DNA of 45,821 nucleotides, from contig DATGRE010000191.1 of NCBI GenBank assembly GCA_035303885.1, forward strand, positions 1-45,821. The letters run 5' to 3'. The DNA is from Zeimonas sp035303885 (lineage in GTDB: Bacteria > Pseudomonadota > Gammaproteobacteria > Burkholderiales > Burkholderiaceae_E). A model generated the notes under the pieces. It ran no database searches. It was not told where the DNA came from and saw only the letters and a list, made by a program, of their open reading frames with translations. The position numbers and the translations under genes were made by a program. Position 1 is the stretch's first letter, and every line of letters begins with the position of its first letter. Shown here one piece after another: positions 24,658-32,968 of the stretch.

Positions 24658-25517
24658 TCGCGCACGTACACCGTCTTGCCCAGCGGGCGGAACAGGTCGC
24701 TCGAGCCGGCGAAGTTCTCCGAGTGGCCCGCGAACAGCCAGCCGCCCGGAGCCATCGCCGCATGGATGCGCTCGAGAACGCGGCGCTGCGTCGCCGAATC
24801 GAAATAGATCATTACGTTGCGGCAGAAGACGAAGTCCGCCGGCTCGTCCAGCACCCAGCGACCATCGGTCAGGTTCAGCGTACGAAAGGAGACGAGTCGC
24901 CGCAGCTCCGGACGAACGCGCACGAATCCCTGGTTCGGACCCGTACCGCGCAGGAAATGGCGACGCAGCCGCTCGGTGCTCAGCCCGCCGGCATCGGCGC
25001 GATAGACGCCCTGCTCGGCGCTCGCCAGCACCTTCGTATTGATGTCGCTGCAGAGGATGCGCACGTCGGCGCCCGGGCCGAGCGTCTCGACGACGGTCAT
25101 CGCCAGCGAGTACGGCTCCTCTCCGGTGGACGCCGCGCTGCACCAGATGCGCAGCCGCGTCCGGGCGCGCCGGCGCAATTCGTCGGCGAGCATCTCGAAA
25201 TGGTGTTCCTCCCGGAAGAACGCCGTGAGGTTCGTCGTGAGGCAGTTCACGAACTCCTGCCACTCGGCCTCGGCCCGGGGGTCGCCCGAGCGCTCGAGCC
25301 AGTCGAGGTAGCTGGCGAAGCTCGAATGACCGAGCGCGCGCAGGCGGCGCGACAGCCGGCTGTAGACCATCGCCTGCTTCGCGGCACCAAGATGGATGCC
25401 CGCCCGCTCGCGGATCAGCGCGCGGACCCGATCGAAATCCTTTCGGTCGATCGCGAAATCGCCTCGCCCGGCCGGCAATGGTGCCGGACCAGACGGAACG
25501 GAGAAAGCGGCGCGCAT
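24654..25517 (-). CDS. cheR: Chemotaxis protein methyltransferase CheR
   Basis: CheR methylates receptor glutamates with S-adenosylmethionine. The 287-residue product matches the E. coli size (286). It shows the N-terminal helical domain with NLTAFFREEHHF, the SAM-binding WCSAASTGEEPYS (about 125-137), and the NVMIYFD block. I chose the ATG at 25517. Longer frames to 25907 would read through the promoter. First gene of the chemotaxis operon, with a sigma-28 promoter about 59 bases upstream. Confidence 0.95.
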   Translation of the reverse strand: MRAAFSVPSGPAPLPAGRGDFAIDRKDFDRVRALIRERAGIHLGAAKQAMVYSRLSRRLRALGHSSFASYLDWLERSGDPRAEAEWQEFVNCLTTNLTAFFREEHHFEMLADELRRRARTRLRIWCSAASTGEEPYSLAMTVVETLGPGADVRILCSDINTKVLASAEQGVYRADAGGLSTERLRRHFLRGTGPNQGFVRVRPELRRLVSFRTLNLTDGRWVLDEPADFVFCRNVMIYFDSATQRRVLERIHAAMAPGGWLFAGHSENFAGSSDLFRPLGKTVYVRE

Positions 25518-25575
25518 TCGGACTGGTGAACAAAACGGTCGGCAGCGGCCGAGCGGACGGACGCCTGCTGTCCGG

Positions 25576-25602
25576 TTATCGGCACGAAACGCTTCAGCTG
25601 TA
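25576..25602 (-). promoter_or_regulatory. Sigma-28 (FliA) promoter for the chemotaxis operon
   Basis: On the minus strand the -35 element is TACAGCTG (25602-25595), 5 of 8 to TAAAGTTT. Then come 11 bases and a perfect -10 GCCGATAA (25583-25576). It continues as GCCGATAACCGG, the same 12 bases as at 1019-1030 before fliS. The start codon of cheR is 58 bases downstream. Confidence 0.8.
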
Positions 25603-25639
25603 GGGTTGCGGCGATTCTCGTCGTCGGCTTCGCGACACG

Positions 25640-26845
25640 ATGCCCCGAACAGCACGGGGAAGACCGTACAATTCCGCTGTCCCGGCCCCGCCCCTTCGTG
25701 ACTTGAACGCCGACATCTCCGGAACGTTGAACATCGACACGTCCGAAGCGAGCGACGAAGTGCATGTCTTCCGTCTGCTCGTCCTGGAGGACTCTCAGCT
25801 CGATTTCGAGCTGCTGATGGCGACGCTGGACCGCGACGGGCTGCCGGTGACCGCCCGTCGGATCGAAACGCGCGAACAGCTGCTCGAGGCGCTCCGGTCC
25901 GAAGCATGGGATGCGGTGATCGCCGACCACCAGCTGCCCGGATTCACCGGCACCGACGCGCTGCAGCTGGTGCGGGCGGCCGATCGCACCCTGCCCTTCC
26001 TGATCGTCTCCGGAACCCTGGGCGAAGAGGCGGCGGTGGCGGCGATGCGCCAGGGCGCCGACGATTACCTGGTCAAGGGGCGCCTCGCCCGGCTGGCGCC
26101 GGCGCTGCTGAACGCGATGGCGCTCGCACGGGCGCGCCGCGAGCGCGAGCGCGCGGCACACGCACTGGAACGTTCCGAACGCCGGCTCCACGAGCTCTAC
26201 AGCCACCTGCAGTCGGTCGTCGACGACGAGCGCGCCGCCATAGCGCGCGAGATCCACGACGACATCGGCGGGATGCTCACGACCCTGCGCTTCGACCTCG
26301 CGTGGATCGAGCGACACGGCGACGCCGCTTCGGGCGAACGTGCGCGGCATGCGCTGCACACCGTCGTGCGCATCATGCAGACGGCGCAGCGCATCCAGCG
26401 CAATCTGCGTCCGCCGGTGCTCGATGCCGGCCTGCTCGAGGCGATGGCCTGGCAGATCGCCGAATTCCGGCGCAGCACGGGCATCGACGTGAAGTTCTCG
26501 CGCAACGTCACCGCGGTGGAGCTCGACGATGCGCGCGCGATGACCGTCTATCGCTGCCTGCAGGAGTCGCTGACCAACGTGGCAAGGCACGCGAACGCGC
26601 GCAGGGTCCGCGTCGACCTCATCGTCGGAGCGGACGAGCTATCGCTCGAAATCGCCGACGACGGCATCGGCCTGCCGCCGAAGGCACTCGAGAAGGCGGG
26701 GTCGTTCGGGCTGCGCGGGCTGTCCGAACGCGCCCGTCGCGTGGGCGGCTGGATCGACGTGTCGCCCGGCGAGCGCGGAACCTGCGTGCTGCTGTCGATA
26801 CCGCTCGCCGACCGCACGGCCGAAGCGGCGGAGGCGGCGGCATGA
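25640..26845 (+). CDS. Receiver domain fused to NarX-type histidine kinase
   Basis: The 401-residue protein has a CheY/Rcp1-like receiver domain (about 43-155, D96 in AVIADHQLPGFTG, then the Rcp1-type PFLIVSGTLGEE). It is fused to a HisKA_3 kinase with His206 in AREIHDDIGG and an ATPase domain (DDGIGLPP, GSFGLRGLSERA). It is cytosolic, with no membrane segment, so the receiver must feed the kinase. It probably phosphorylates the LuxR-type regulator that overlaps its 3' end. The start is uncertain. A good -10-like TACAAT lies at 25667-25672, inside the first 11 codons, so the true start may be TTG 25703, TTG 25727 or GTG 25760. Confidence 0.85.
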   Translation: MPRTARGRPYNSAVPAPPLRDLNADISGTLNIDTSEASDEVHVFRLLVLEDSQLDFELLMATLDRDGLPVTARRIETREQLLEALRSEAWDAVIADHQLPGFTGTDALQLVRAADRTLPFLIVSGTLGEEAAVAAMRQGADDYLVKGRLARLAPALLNAMALARARRERERAAHALERSERRLHELYSHLQSVVDDERAAIAREIHDDIGGMLTTLRFDLAWIERHGDAASGERARHALHTVVRIMQTAQRIQRNLRPPVLDAGLLEAMAWQIAEFRRSTGIDVKFSRNVTAVELDDARAMTVYRCLQESLTNVARHANARRVRVDLIVGADELSLEIADDGIGLPPKALEKAGSFGLRGLSERARRVGGWIDVSPGERGTCVLLSIPLADRTAEAAEAAA

Positions 26846-27474
26846 TCCGCGTCGTGCTCGTCGACGATCACGCGATGATCCGGCGCGGCCTGCGCGAGAC
26901 GCTCGCCGAGGCCGGCGACATCGAGATCGTCGGCGAAGCGGGCGACTACGCGTCGCTGCGCAGCCTGCTGCGCGAAACGCGGGCCGACGTGATCGTGCTC
27001 GACCTGAACTTGCCCGGGCGCGGCGGCATCGACGTGCTCAAGGCGCTCGCCGGCGACGACGACGCGCCGCGCGTCGTCGTGCTGTCGCAATACCCGGAAG
27101 ACCAGTACGCGATCCGCGCACTGCGCAATGGAGCGATGGCGTACCTGAACAAGACGACCGAACCGGCGCAGATCGTCGAAGCGGTGCGAGCCGTCGCCAC
27201 GGGCCGCAAGCACCTGACGCCGGAAGTCGCGCAGCTGCTGCTCGACACCGTCACCGGTACCGGCGGCGGTGCGCGCCACGAGCAGCTGTCCGATCGCGAG
27301 CTGCAGACGCTGCTGCTCATCGCCTCGGGGCGCCGGCTGTCGGAGATCGCGGCGGCGTTGACGCTGTCGCCGAAGACGGTGAGCGTGTACCGCGCCCGCG
27401 TACTCGAGAAGCTCGGCGTCTCGACGAACGCCGAGCTCGCGTCCTATGCGTTGCGTCACGGATTGATCGAGTAG
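26842..27474 (+). CDS. LuxR-family (NarL-type) response regulator
   Basis: The 210-residue product has a receiver domain (D54 in IVLDLNLPGRGG) and a C-terminal LuxR helix-turn-helix (about 145-205, LSDRELQTLLLIASGRRLSEIAAAL, SPKTVSVYRARVLEKL). It overlaps the kinase gene by 4 bases and precedes the third gene by 2 bases. Its targets are unknown. The conserved Thr/Ser-Ala pair before the receiver lysine is replaced by AYLNKTTEP, close to the usual K-T/D form. Confidence 0.93.
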   Translation: MIRVVLVDDHAMIRRGLRETLAEAGDIEIVGEAGDYASLRSLLRETRADVIVLDLNLPGRGGIDVLKALAGDDDAPRVVVLSQYPEDQYAIRALRNGAMAYLNKTTEPAQIVEAVRAVATGRKHLTPEVAQLLLDTVTGTGGGARHEQLSDRELQTLLLIASGRRLSEIAAALTLSPKTVSVYRARVLEKLGVSTNAELASYALRHGLIE

Positions 27475-27476
27475 CC

Positions 27477-29354
27477 ATGCGCGGATCCGCCGCGGGCGCC
27501 ACCACCCGGATCAGCGCGCGCGCCTTCGCGGCCTGCGCAGCGCTCGCCACCGTGCTCGCCTTCCCGCCGATCGGATTCGCGATCGACCGCCTCGCCGGCT
27601 CCGACGCGACGGACGGAGTCGCCGACGCGTCGTTTCCCTGGCTCGCCCTGTTCGCTTCGAGCGCGCTGGCTCTCGTCGCGCTCGGCTTCGCCCTGCTCGC
27701 GTGGCTGCGCTGGACACGCACCGAAGCCGAATTCGATGCCCTCGTCGCAACCGCACGGCGGCTGGCGATCGGTGAGCGCGGATTGCGCGCGAGTCCCCGG
27801 ACCGCCGCGCTCGAGCCGCTCGCCGGCGCGCTGAACCGGCTCGGCGCGCTGAACGAGTCGGCCGAGGAGATGCTCGTCGATCGCGACCGGCAGCTCGCCG
27901 TGCTGCGCCGGCACGCGCAGCTCGCGTACTGGGAGAGCGACCGCGACGGACGACTGCAGCGCATCGAATTCGAGCCGTCGTGGCCGAACGCCGAACGTTG
28001 CGCGCCGATCGGCCGACTGCTGTTCGAGGAGGCGCGGCCGCTCGAGCGTGACGCATGGCAGGCAGCCCTCGAAGCGTTCGCCGCGCGCCGCCCATACGCC
28101 GATCTCGTTCTCGAGCGTCGCACGGCCGACGGCGGGACGATCCGCGTGATCGAATCGGGCGAACCCCGTTTCGCCGCAGACGGGTCCTTCATCGGCTATT
28201 GCGGGACGCGACGTCGCATCGCAGCCTCCGTCACCCTGCGCCATTCGGCGCTGCAGACGGCGGTCGAGACCGGTGCGCAACCGGCATTCGTCGTCTCGCG
28301 CGGCATCTGGCCGCTGAAGATCGTCGCGCTGAACGCGGCCGCACGCGCGCTCGTCGACGCGCCCGACGCCGCCGACGCACCGACGACGATCGAGCGCGTG
28401 CTCGATCCGGACGACGGCGACGCGGCGCGCGAGCTGCAGAAAGCCGTCACGCTGCGCGCACCGCTGCGCCAGCGCGCGACGATCCGGGACCGATACGGCG
28501 AACGTGCCGAGGCGATCGCACGGCTCGAGCCGATCGATGGCGGAACCGATGCCTTCGTCCTCGTGCTCGACGTGCAGGAAGCGCAGCAAGAACGGCTGCA
28601 TGCCGCGGCCGAAGCCGCGGAGACGCTGCGCACGAAGGTGCGCGAGCTCGAACGCCGGGCACACCAGCTCGACAGCTTCGCGTGGAGCGTTTCGCACGAT
28701 CTGCGCGCGCCGCTGCGCGCCGTCGACGGATTCGCCCGCCTCGTGCTCGAGGATCCCGCCTCGGGCCTCGGCGACGTCGCGCGCGCACATCTGCAGCGCG
28801 TCCTCGACGCCAGTGCACGCATGGAGCGGATGATCGACGCGCTGATGGCGCTGGCGCGCTCGACGACGCAGCCGATGCAACCGATGCGCGTCGACCTCGG
28901 CCGGCTCGCACAGGACATCGCACACGACCTGATGCGCTCGCATCCGGAGCGCTCGGTGATGATCCACTGCGAACCGTCGCTCGTCGTGGACGGCGATCCC
29001 GACCTGCTGCGCATCCTGCTGCAGAACCTGCTCGAGAACGCGTGGAAATACACAGCGAACCGCGACGCCGCTTCGATCCGCTTCGACGCGTCGACCGACG
29101 CCCGCGGGCACACCTTGTACTGCGTCTCGGACAATGGCCGGGGCTTCGACGCGACGAACGCCGACCGGCTGTTCGCGCCGTTCCAGCGCCTGCATCCCGA
29201 AGCCGAAGTGCCGGGAACGGGCATCGGCCTGGCGATCGCGCGCCAGGTGGTACAGCGCCACGGCGGCACGATCTGGGCGGATTCGGCGCCGGGCGAGGGA
29301 AGCCGGTTCTACTTCACGATCGGAGAGGCGGGCGGCACGACGCAGCCGGTCTAG
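27477..29354 (+). CDS. Membrane histidine kinase with phytochrome-like kinase core
   Basis: The 625-residue product has two N-terminal hydrophobic segments (about 17-37 and 54-78). A short periplasmic loop lies between them, followed by PAS-like regions (about 140-250 and 260-370) and a HisKA/HATPase core. His407 lies in FAWSVSHDLRAPLRAVDGFA, typical of phytochrome-type kinases. The N box is NLLENAWKYT, G1 is DNGRGF and G2 is GTGIGLAI. There is no own receiver. The Rcp1-like receiver at 25640-26845 is a plausible target. Its 3' end converges on the CoA-transferase gene 9 bases away. Confidence 0.9.
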   Translation: MRGSAAGATTRISARAFAACAALATVLAFPPIGFAIDRLAGSDATDGVADASFPWLALFASSALALVALGFALLAWLRWTRTEAEFDALVATARRLAIGERGLRASPRTAALEPLAGALNRLGALNESAEEMLVDRDRQLAVLRRHAQLAYWESDRDGRLQRIEFEPSWPNAERCAPIGRLLFEEARPLERDAWQAALEAFAARRPYADLVLERRTADGGTIRVIESGEPRFAADGSFIGYCGTRRRIAASVTLRHSALQTAVETGAQPAFVVSRGIWPLKIVALNAAARALVDAPDAADAPTTIERVLDPDDGDAARELQKAVTLRAPLRQRATIRDRYGERAEAIARLEPIDGGTDAFVLVLDVQEAQQERLHAAAEAAETLRTKVRELERRAHQLDSFAWSVSHDLRAPLRAVDGFARLVLEDPASGLGDVARAHLQRVLDASARMERMIDALMALARSTTQPMQPMRVDLGRLAQDIAHDLMRSHPERSVMIHCEPSLVVDGDPDLLRILLQNLLENAWKYTANRDAASIRFDASTDARGHTLYCVSDNGRGFDATNADRLFAPFQRLHPEAEVPGTGIGLAIARQVVQRHGGTIWADSAPGEGSRFYFTIGEAGGTTQPV

Positions 29355-29363
29355 ATTTTCGGA

Positions 29364-30866
29364 TCAATCGAACCAGACCGGCTTGCTCGCACCCATTGGC
29401 ATCGGTGGTCTGGCCCAGTACGCGATGGTCTCGCTGTATTGCACGAGTGGCCGTGGGTGACGCAGGACACCGAACACCGAGTCCGTTTCCTGAAATGCAC
29501 TTTCCGGGACCGAAGGCAAGTCCCGGATCCCCAGCCGACCCTCTGGCCACATCTCCTGCGGAAGACGTCCGAGCGACTGGACCCACATCGAGCTTTGCGT
29601 CAGCGAAGTCGAAACGTGATACGAGCCGCCCTCCTTGCTTCGGCGTAGCAGCGCAGCGACGACCCCTGCGGCGGCGAGATAGGCGGTGAGGTAGTCGTTC
29701 AACGTGAAAGTGGGGGCGAGTCTCGGCTCCTCCGGCGAACCTTCGTCGATTGCGAGACCCGATACGGCTTGCCCAAGCGGTTCGTACCCTCCGCGATCAG
29801 CCCACGGCCCCTCGTCTCCGTAGCAGCTCAACGAAACGTAGACGACGCCGGGGCAAAGGTCCGCCACTTCGCTGGGCGAGAACCCGCGTCTCGCGAGTGC
29901 CCCCGGACGCCACGACTGAATGAAGACGTCGGCATCGCGAATCAGCGCACGAAGCCGTTCGACGTCCGAAGGCAAGTCGAGGTCGATGAACGCGGTCCGC
30001 TTCCCGAAGCCTGTATCGACGTCGATCAGATGTCCATCGGGCTGGTGGGGCGCAGAGACGTGAAGTACCGAAGCGCCCTGCTCCGCCAGCACTCGGGAGG
30101 TGATCGGTCCCGCAAGCACGTGGGCCATGTCGACCACCCGCAAGCCGCTCAGCGGCCGATCGGCTCCCGGCGCGAATGGAACCGGCTCCGCATCGTTGAT
30201 CCTGGTGACCAGGACAGGCGGCCTGGCCGCGAGGAGACGCCCTTGTGGATGCAAGCGCCACTCTTCCTGCGTGCGTGCGATGCAACCGAACAGTCGAGCC
30301 TCGGCAAGCGCCTGCTCCAACTCGTCCGAGTTCCATTTCGCGACCGCATTGGCAACCGACTCGTGCCCGGTGGTCGCCCCCAGGAAGCGGTGCACGTCGA
30401 GACAGTGCTGGACATAGTTCGCGGTATAGAGCAGATAGAACCTTCGATCGTCCTTCGTCGCGAAGAAATTAGGTCCTTGCCCGTCCCAGCGCGTAAAGGG
30501 AAGAGGATGGCCGTTCTGCCGAATGTGAAGGAAAGTGCACAGCCCGGGATAAGCAGCGTTGCGGACATCGACGCAAGCACGCTGCTCGCGCCCGGTGCGC
30601 GTCTTCCAGATCTCGATGATGCCCAATGCTTGCGCAGCGATAGCGGCGGCACTCGCCGCGCCCAGGCGATGTCGGCTCGGAACCACCGGGTCGGCGCCTT
30701 CGAACGTCACGCACGAGGCATCCGCGTGGCCCAGCCCGACAAAATTTCGCGCCTCGTCGAAAGCCAGGCGAACGTGTCGGTCCTGATCCCCTCCGATTCC
30801 GCCCTCCATACCGCACTCTCCGTACCAGTCGACGCAGTCAGCCAACCGGGGGGATCCCCACCTCAT
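29364..30866 (-). CDS. CaiB/BaiF family III CoA-transferase, double-length form
   Basis: The 500-residue product is longer than the usual 370-410. The C-terminal half (about 265-500) is a clear CaiB/BaiF domain: LSGLRVVDMAHVLAGPITSRVLAE, SLSCYGDEGPWADRGGYEPLGQ, and D391 in NDYLTAYLAAAGV at the position of the catalytic Asp of formyl-CoA transferase. The N-terminal half has a weaker CoA-transferase-like pattern, so it looks like a two-domain member. Reaction: transfer of CoA between carboxylic acids; substrate unknown. The start at 30866 overlaps the Bug gene by 29 bases. An ATG at 30809 would remove 19 residues. GC content is lower than in the flanking genes. Confidence 0.85.
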   Translation of the reverse strand: MRWGSPRLADCVDWYGECGMEGGIGGDQDRHVRLAFDEARNFVGLGHADASCVTFEGADPVVPSRHRLGAASAAAIAAQALGIIEIWKTRTGREQRACVDVRNAAYPGLCTFLHIRQNGHPLPFTRWDGQGPNFFATKDDRRFYLLYTANYVQHCLDVHRFLGATTGHESVANAVAKWNSDELEQALAEARLFGCIARTQEEWRLHPQGRLLAARPPVLVTRINDAEPVPFAPGADRPLSGLRVVDMAHVLAGPITSRVLAEQGASVLHVSAPHQPDGHLIDVDTGFGKRTAFIDLDLPSDVERLRALIRDADVFIQSWRPGALARRGFSPSEVADLCPGVVYVSLSCYGDEGPWADRGGYEPLGQAVSGLAIDEGSPEEPRLAPTFTLNDYLTAYLAAAGVVAALLRRSKEGGSYHVSTSLTQSSMWVQSLGRLPQEMWPEGRLGIRDLPSVPESAFQETDSVFGVLRHPRPLVQYSETIAYWARPPMPMGASKPVWFD

Positions 30867-31881
30867 CGATCAACTTGCGATAGAGGGAGTATTCGCGGCG
30901 CATCAGCGCATCGAGTTCGTCGCCCGCGACGACGCCGGAAAGGCCGATCTTCTTCATGCGCTCGCGCCCCTCGTCGTCGGCCCGATAGGCGGCGTTCAGC
31001 GTCGAGATCAGCTGCTCTACGACCGGGCGCGGCGTCCCCGCCGGGGCGAACAAGCCGAAGGTCGAGCGTGGCGGCTCCCATCCCTGAACCCCCGCTTCCC
31101 TCAAGGTGGGTACTTCCGGCAACTCGTCCACACGTTCGGCACGAAGCACGGCAAGCCCTCGAAGCCGACCGTCACGAATCAGCGGCGCCGCCTGAGAGAT
31201 AGAGGCGAACAGACAGTCGACATGCCCGCCGAGCATGTCGGCGGTCGCCTGCGCCGAACTGCGGTAGGCGACATGACCCAGCTTCACACCGGTCTCGCGC
31301 ATGAACATCTCTGCGTTCATGTGAGGTGTCGAGCCGGTCCCCGCACTCGCAAAGGTGATCCGTCCAGGGCCTTCCTTGGCTGCGTCGATCAACTGCTGGA
31401 GAGTCTGATAAGGCGACTGTGAACTGACGACGAACACGGTGCCCGCAGAACCGAGGGACCAGACCGGAATGAAATCCTTGAGCACATCGTATTTCACCGA
31501 TTTGTACAGGAAACCGGTCGTCACCAGAGCACTCGTGAACTGGGTCAATAGGGTGTGGCCGTCGGCGGCTGCCCGCAGTACCGCAGCGGTCCCGGTCGTA
31601 CCGCCGCCTCCGGCGAGGTTCTCGACGACGACGGGCTGACCGAACCCCGCGTGCAGCCGCTCCGCCATGTACCGCCCCGCGATGTCGACGGGGGAACCAG
31701 CGCCGTACGGGCAGATGATCCTGATCGTTCGCGTCGGATATGCCGACTTCGCATACGCCAACCCGGTCCAAGCCGGAAGCGCAAAAGCAGGCATCGATCC
31801 GAGCACACGCAGCACTCTCCGTCGTTCCGCTCGGGTAGCAGGCCGTAGCGAGTGGTGCAGGCCATTGGTCGAGCAGCGCAT
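30838..31881 (-). CDS. Bug-family tripartite tricarboxylate transporter substrate-binding protein (TctC-like)
   Basis: The 347-residue product has an N-terminal export signal with an Arg-rich start (ERRRVLRVLG, Tat-like; hydrophobic core SMPAFALPAWTGLAYA). The Bug fold follows: TRTIRIICPYGAGSPVDIAGR, VVVENLAGGGGTTGT, PHMNAEMF, LPEVPTLREAGVQGWE and FGLFAPAGTPRPVVEQL. Bug proteins bind carboxylic acids in the periplasm. The ATG at 31881 is fixed by the strong site AGGAGGGGG. A longer frame to 31959 is unlikely. Local GC is about 55% in places, far below the region average. No TctA/TctB pair follows it directly, though tctB-tctA lie about 2 kb away. Confidence 0.92.
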   Translation of the reverse strand: MRCSTNGLHHSLRPATRAERRRVLRVLGSMPAFALPAWTGLAYAKSAYPTRTIRIICPYGAGSPVDIAGRYMAERLHAGFGQPVVVENLAGGGGTTGTAAVLRAAADGHTLLTQFTSALVTTGFLYKSVKYDVLKDFIPVWSLGSAGTVFVVSSQSPYQTLQQLIDAAKEGPGRITFASAGTGSTPHMNAEMFMRETGVKLGHVAYRSSAQATADMLGGHVDCLFASISQAAPLIRDGRLRGLAVLRAERVDELPEVPTLREAGVQGWEPPRSTFGLFAPAGTPRPVVEQLISTLNAAYRADDEGRERMKKIGLSGVVAGDELDALMRREYSLYRKLIDEVGIPPVG

Positions 31882-31885
31882 GAGT

Positions 31886-31894
31886 CCCCCTCCT
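31886..31894 (-). promoter_or_regulatory. Ribosome binding site fixing the Bug gene start
   Basis: AGGAGGGGG on the minus strand, 4 bases before the ATG at 31881. It selects the 347-residue form over a 373-residue frame. Confidence 0.8.
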
Positions 31895-31973
31895 GTGTTC
31901 GCTTCGGTTGGCGTAACGGGGGGAGTTTGCTCGACGCTACCGAAAGCCGGAAGATGCAAAATTTACCCGATCA

Positions 31974-31988
31974 ATAGCCACTAGTTAT
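31974..31988. promoter_or_regulatory. Possible LysR binding site (T-N11-A) upstream of the LysR gene
   Basis: ATAGCCACTAGTTAT has the LysR-type T-N11-A pattern with 3-base dyad arms (ATA and TAT, nine bases apart). It lies 8 bases before the lysR start, in the AT-rich 115-base gap between the divergent Bug and LysR genes. Such short dyads can arise by chance. Confidence 0.4.
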
Positions 31989-31996
31989 CACATGCC

Positions 31997-32968
31997 ATGA
32001 AGCTCCACCAACTGCGCGACTTCGTCGCCGTGTCGCACGCTGGCGGAATTCGAGCGGCCGCGCGTGAGCTCGGACTGACTCAGCCATCACTCACCAAAAG
32101 CATCCGTCAGCTGGAGACATCGCTCGGCGTTCCGCTGTTCGAGCGCACCGGGCGCGGTCTGCATCGCACGGAATTCGGCGATGCACTGTTCGTTCGTGCG
32201 AGCGCCGTCCTGGCCGACCTGCAGCGCGCAACGGATGAGATCCGGCAACTCCGTGGCATCTGGCAGGGACGGGTCACGGTATCGATGAGCGGCACTAGCC
32301 TGCTCAATCTCCTACCGGGAGCACTCGAGGTGTTTCGACGTCGCCATCCCGATGTGCGCGTGCGCATCATCGAACGGCCACTCGACCAGGCACTCGAAGA
32401 GCTCCGCGGCGGCGTCCTCGACTTCGCCGTTCTTCCCGAGCCCCCAGCCACCATCCGGGACGAGTTTCGTTTCGATCCCCTACTGACCGACCGCTACGCC
32501 GTGGTGGGGCGAGCGGCGCACCCCTTGAGCAGCGCCACGTCGATCGTGGAGTTGCTCGACACGGAATGGGTCGTTACCCGCCAAGGTGGCGCAAGTGCCG
32601 CCGAGTTCGAGCGCTATTTCGCCGCGCTGCGGCTGACGGCTCCGAGTGTCTCGATCCAATGCGAAACCGTCCTCGGCGTTCTGTCCCTCCTCGCGCATAC
32701 CGATCTGCTAGCCTTGCTGCCGTCGCGCTGGCTGCATACCAGGATCACGCGCAATGTCTCGGCCGAGATCCATGTCGCCGAGCACGTCCAGACTACGCCT
32801 ATCGGCATCATTCAGCGCCGCTCGGCGCCCTTGTCCCCCGCCGCAGAAGCCTTCGCGGCCGCGCTCGTAGTGGAGTCCCGAGAAGTCGAGCGTGCATCCC
32901 CCGTCACGACTCCTCCTCGGCGAACGCCTCGTCGCGCTTCTTCGCCACCGCGGGCAGGAAGACGATGA
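31997..32968 (+). CDS. LysR-family transcriptional regulator
   Basis: The 323-residue product has an N-terminal winged helix-turn-helix (about 1-60, MKLHQLRDFVAVSHAGGIRAAARELGLTQPSLTKSIRQLE) and a LysR effector domain (about 90-300). It is divergent from the Bug/CoA-transferase pair, the usual layout for local control. The normal family length of about 300 residues is exceeded by a Pro/Arg/Ser-rich tail. Its last 65 bases run antisense into tctA, so the native stop may have been lost. Confidence 0.93.
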   Translation: MKLHQLRDFVAVSHAGGIRAAARELGLTQPSLTKSIRQLETSLGVPLFERTGRGLHRTEFGDALFVRASAVLADLQRATDEIRQLRGIWQGRVTVSMSGTSLLNLLPGALEVFRRRHPDVRVRIIERPLDQALEELRGGVLDFAVLPEPPATIRDEFRFDPLLTDRYAVVGRAAHPLSSATSIVELLDTEWVVTRQGGASAAEFERYFAALRLTAPSVSIQCETVLGVLSLLAHTDLLALLPSRWLHTRITRNVSAEIHVAEHVQTTPIGIIQRRSAPLSPAAEAFAAALVVESREVERASPVTTPPRRTPRRASSPPRAGRR

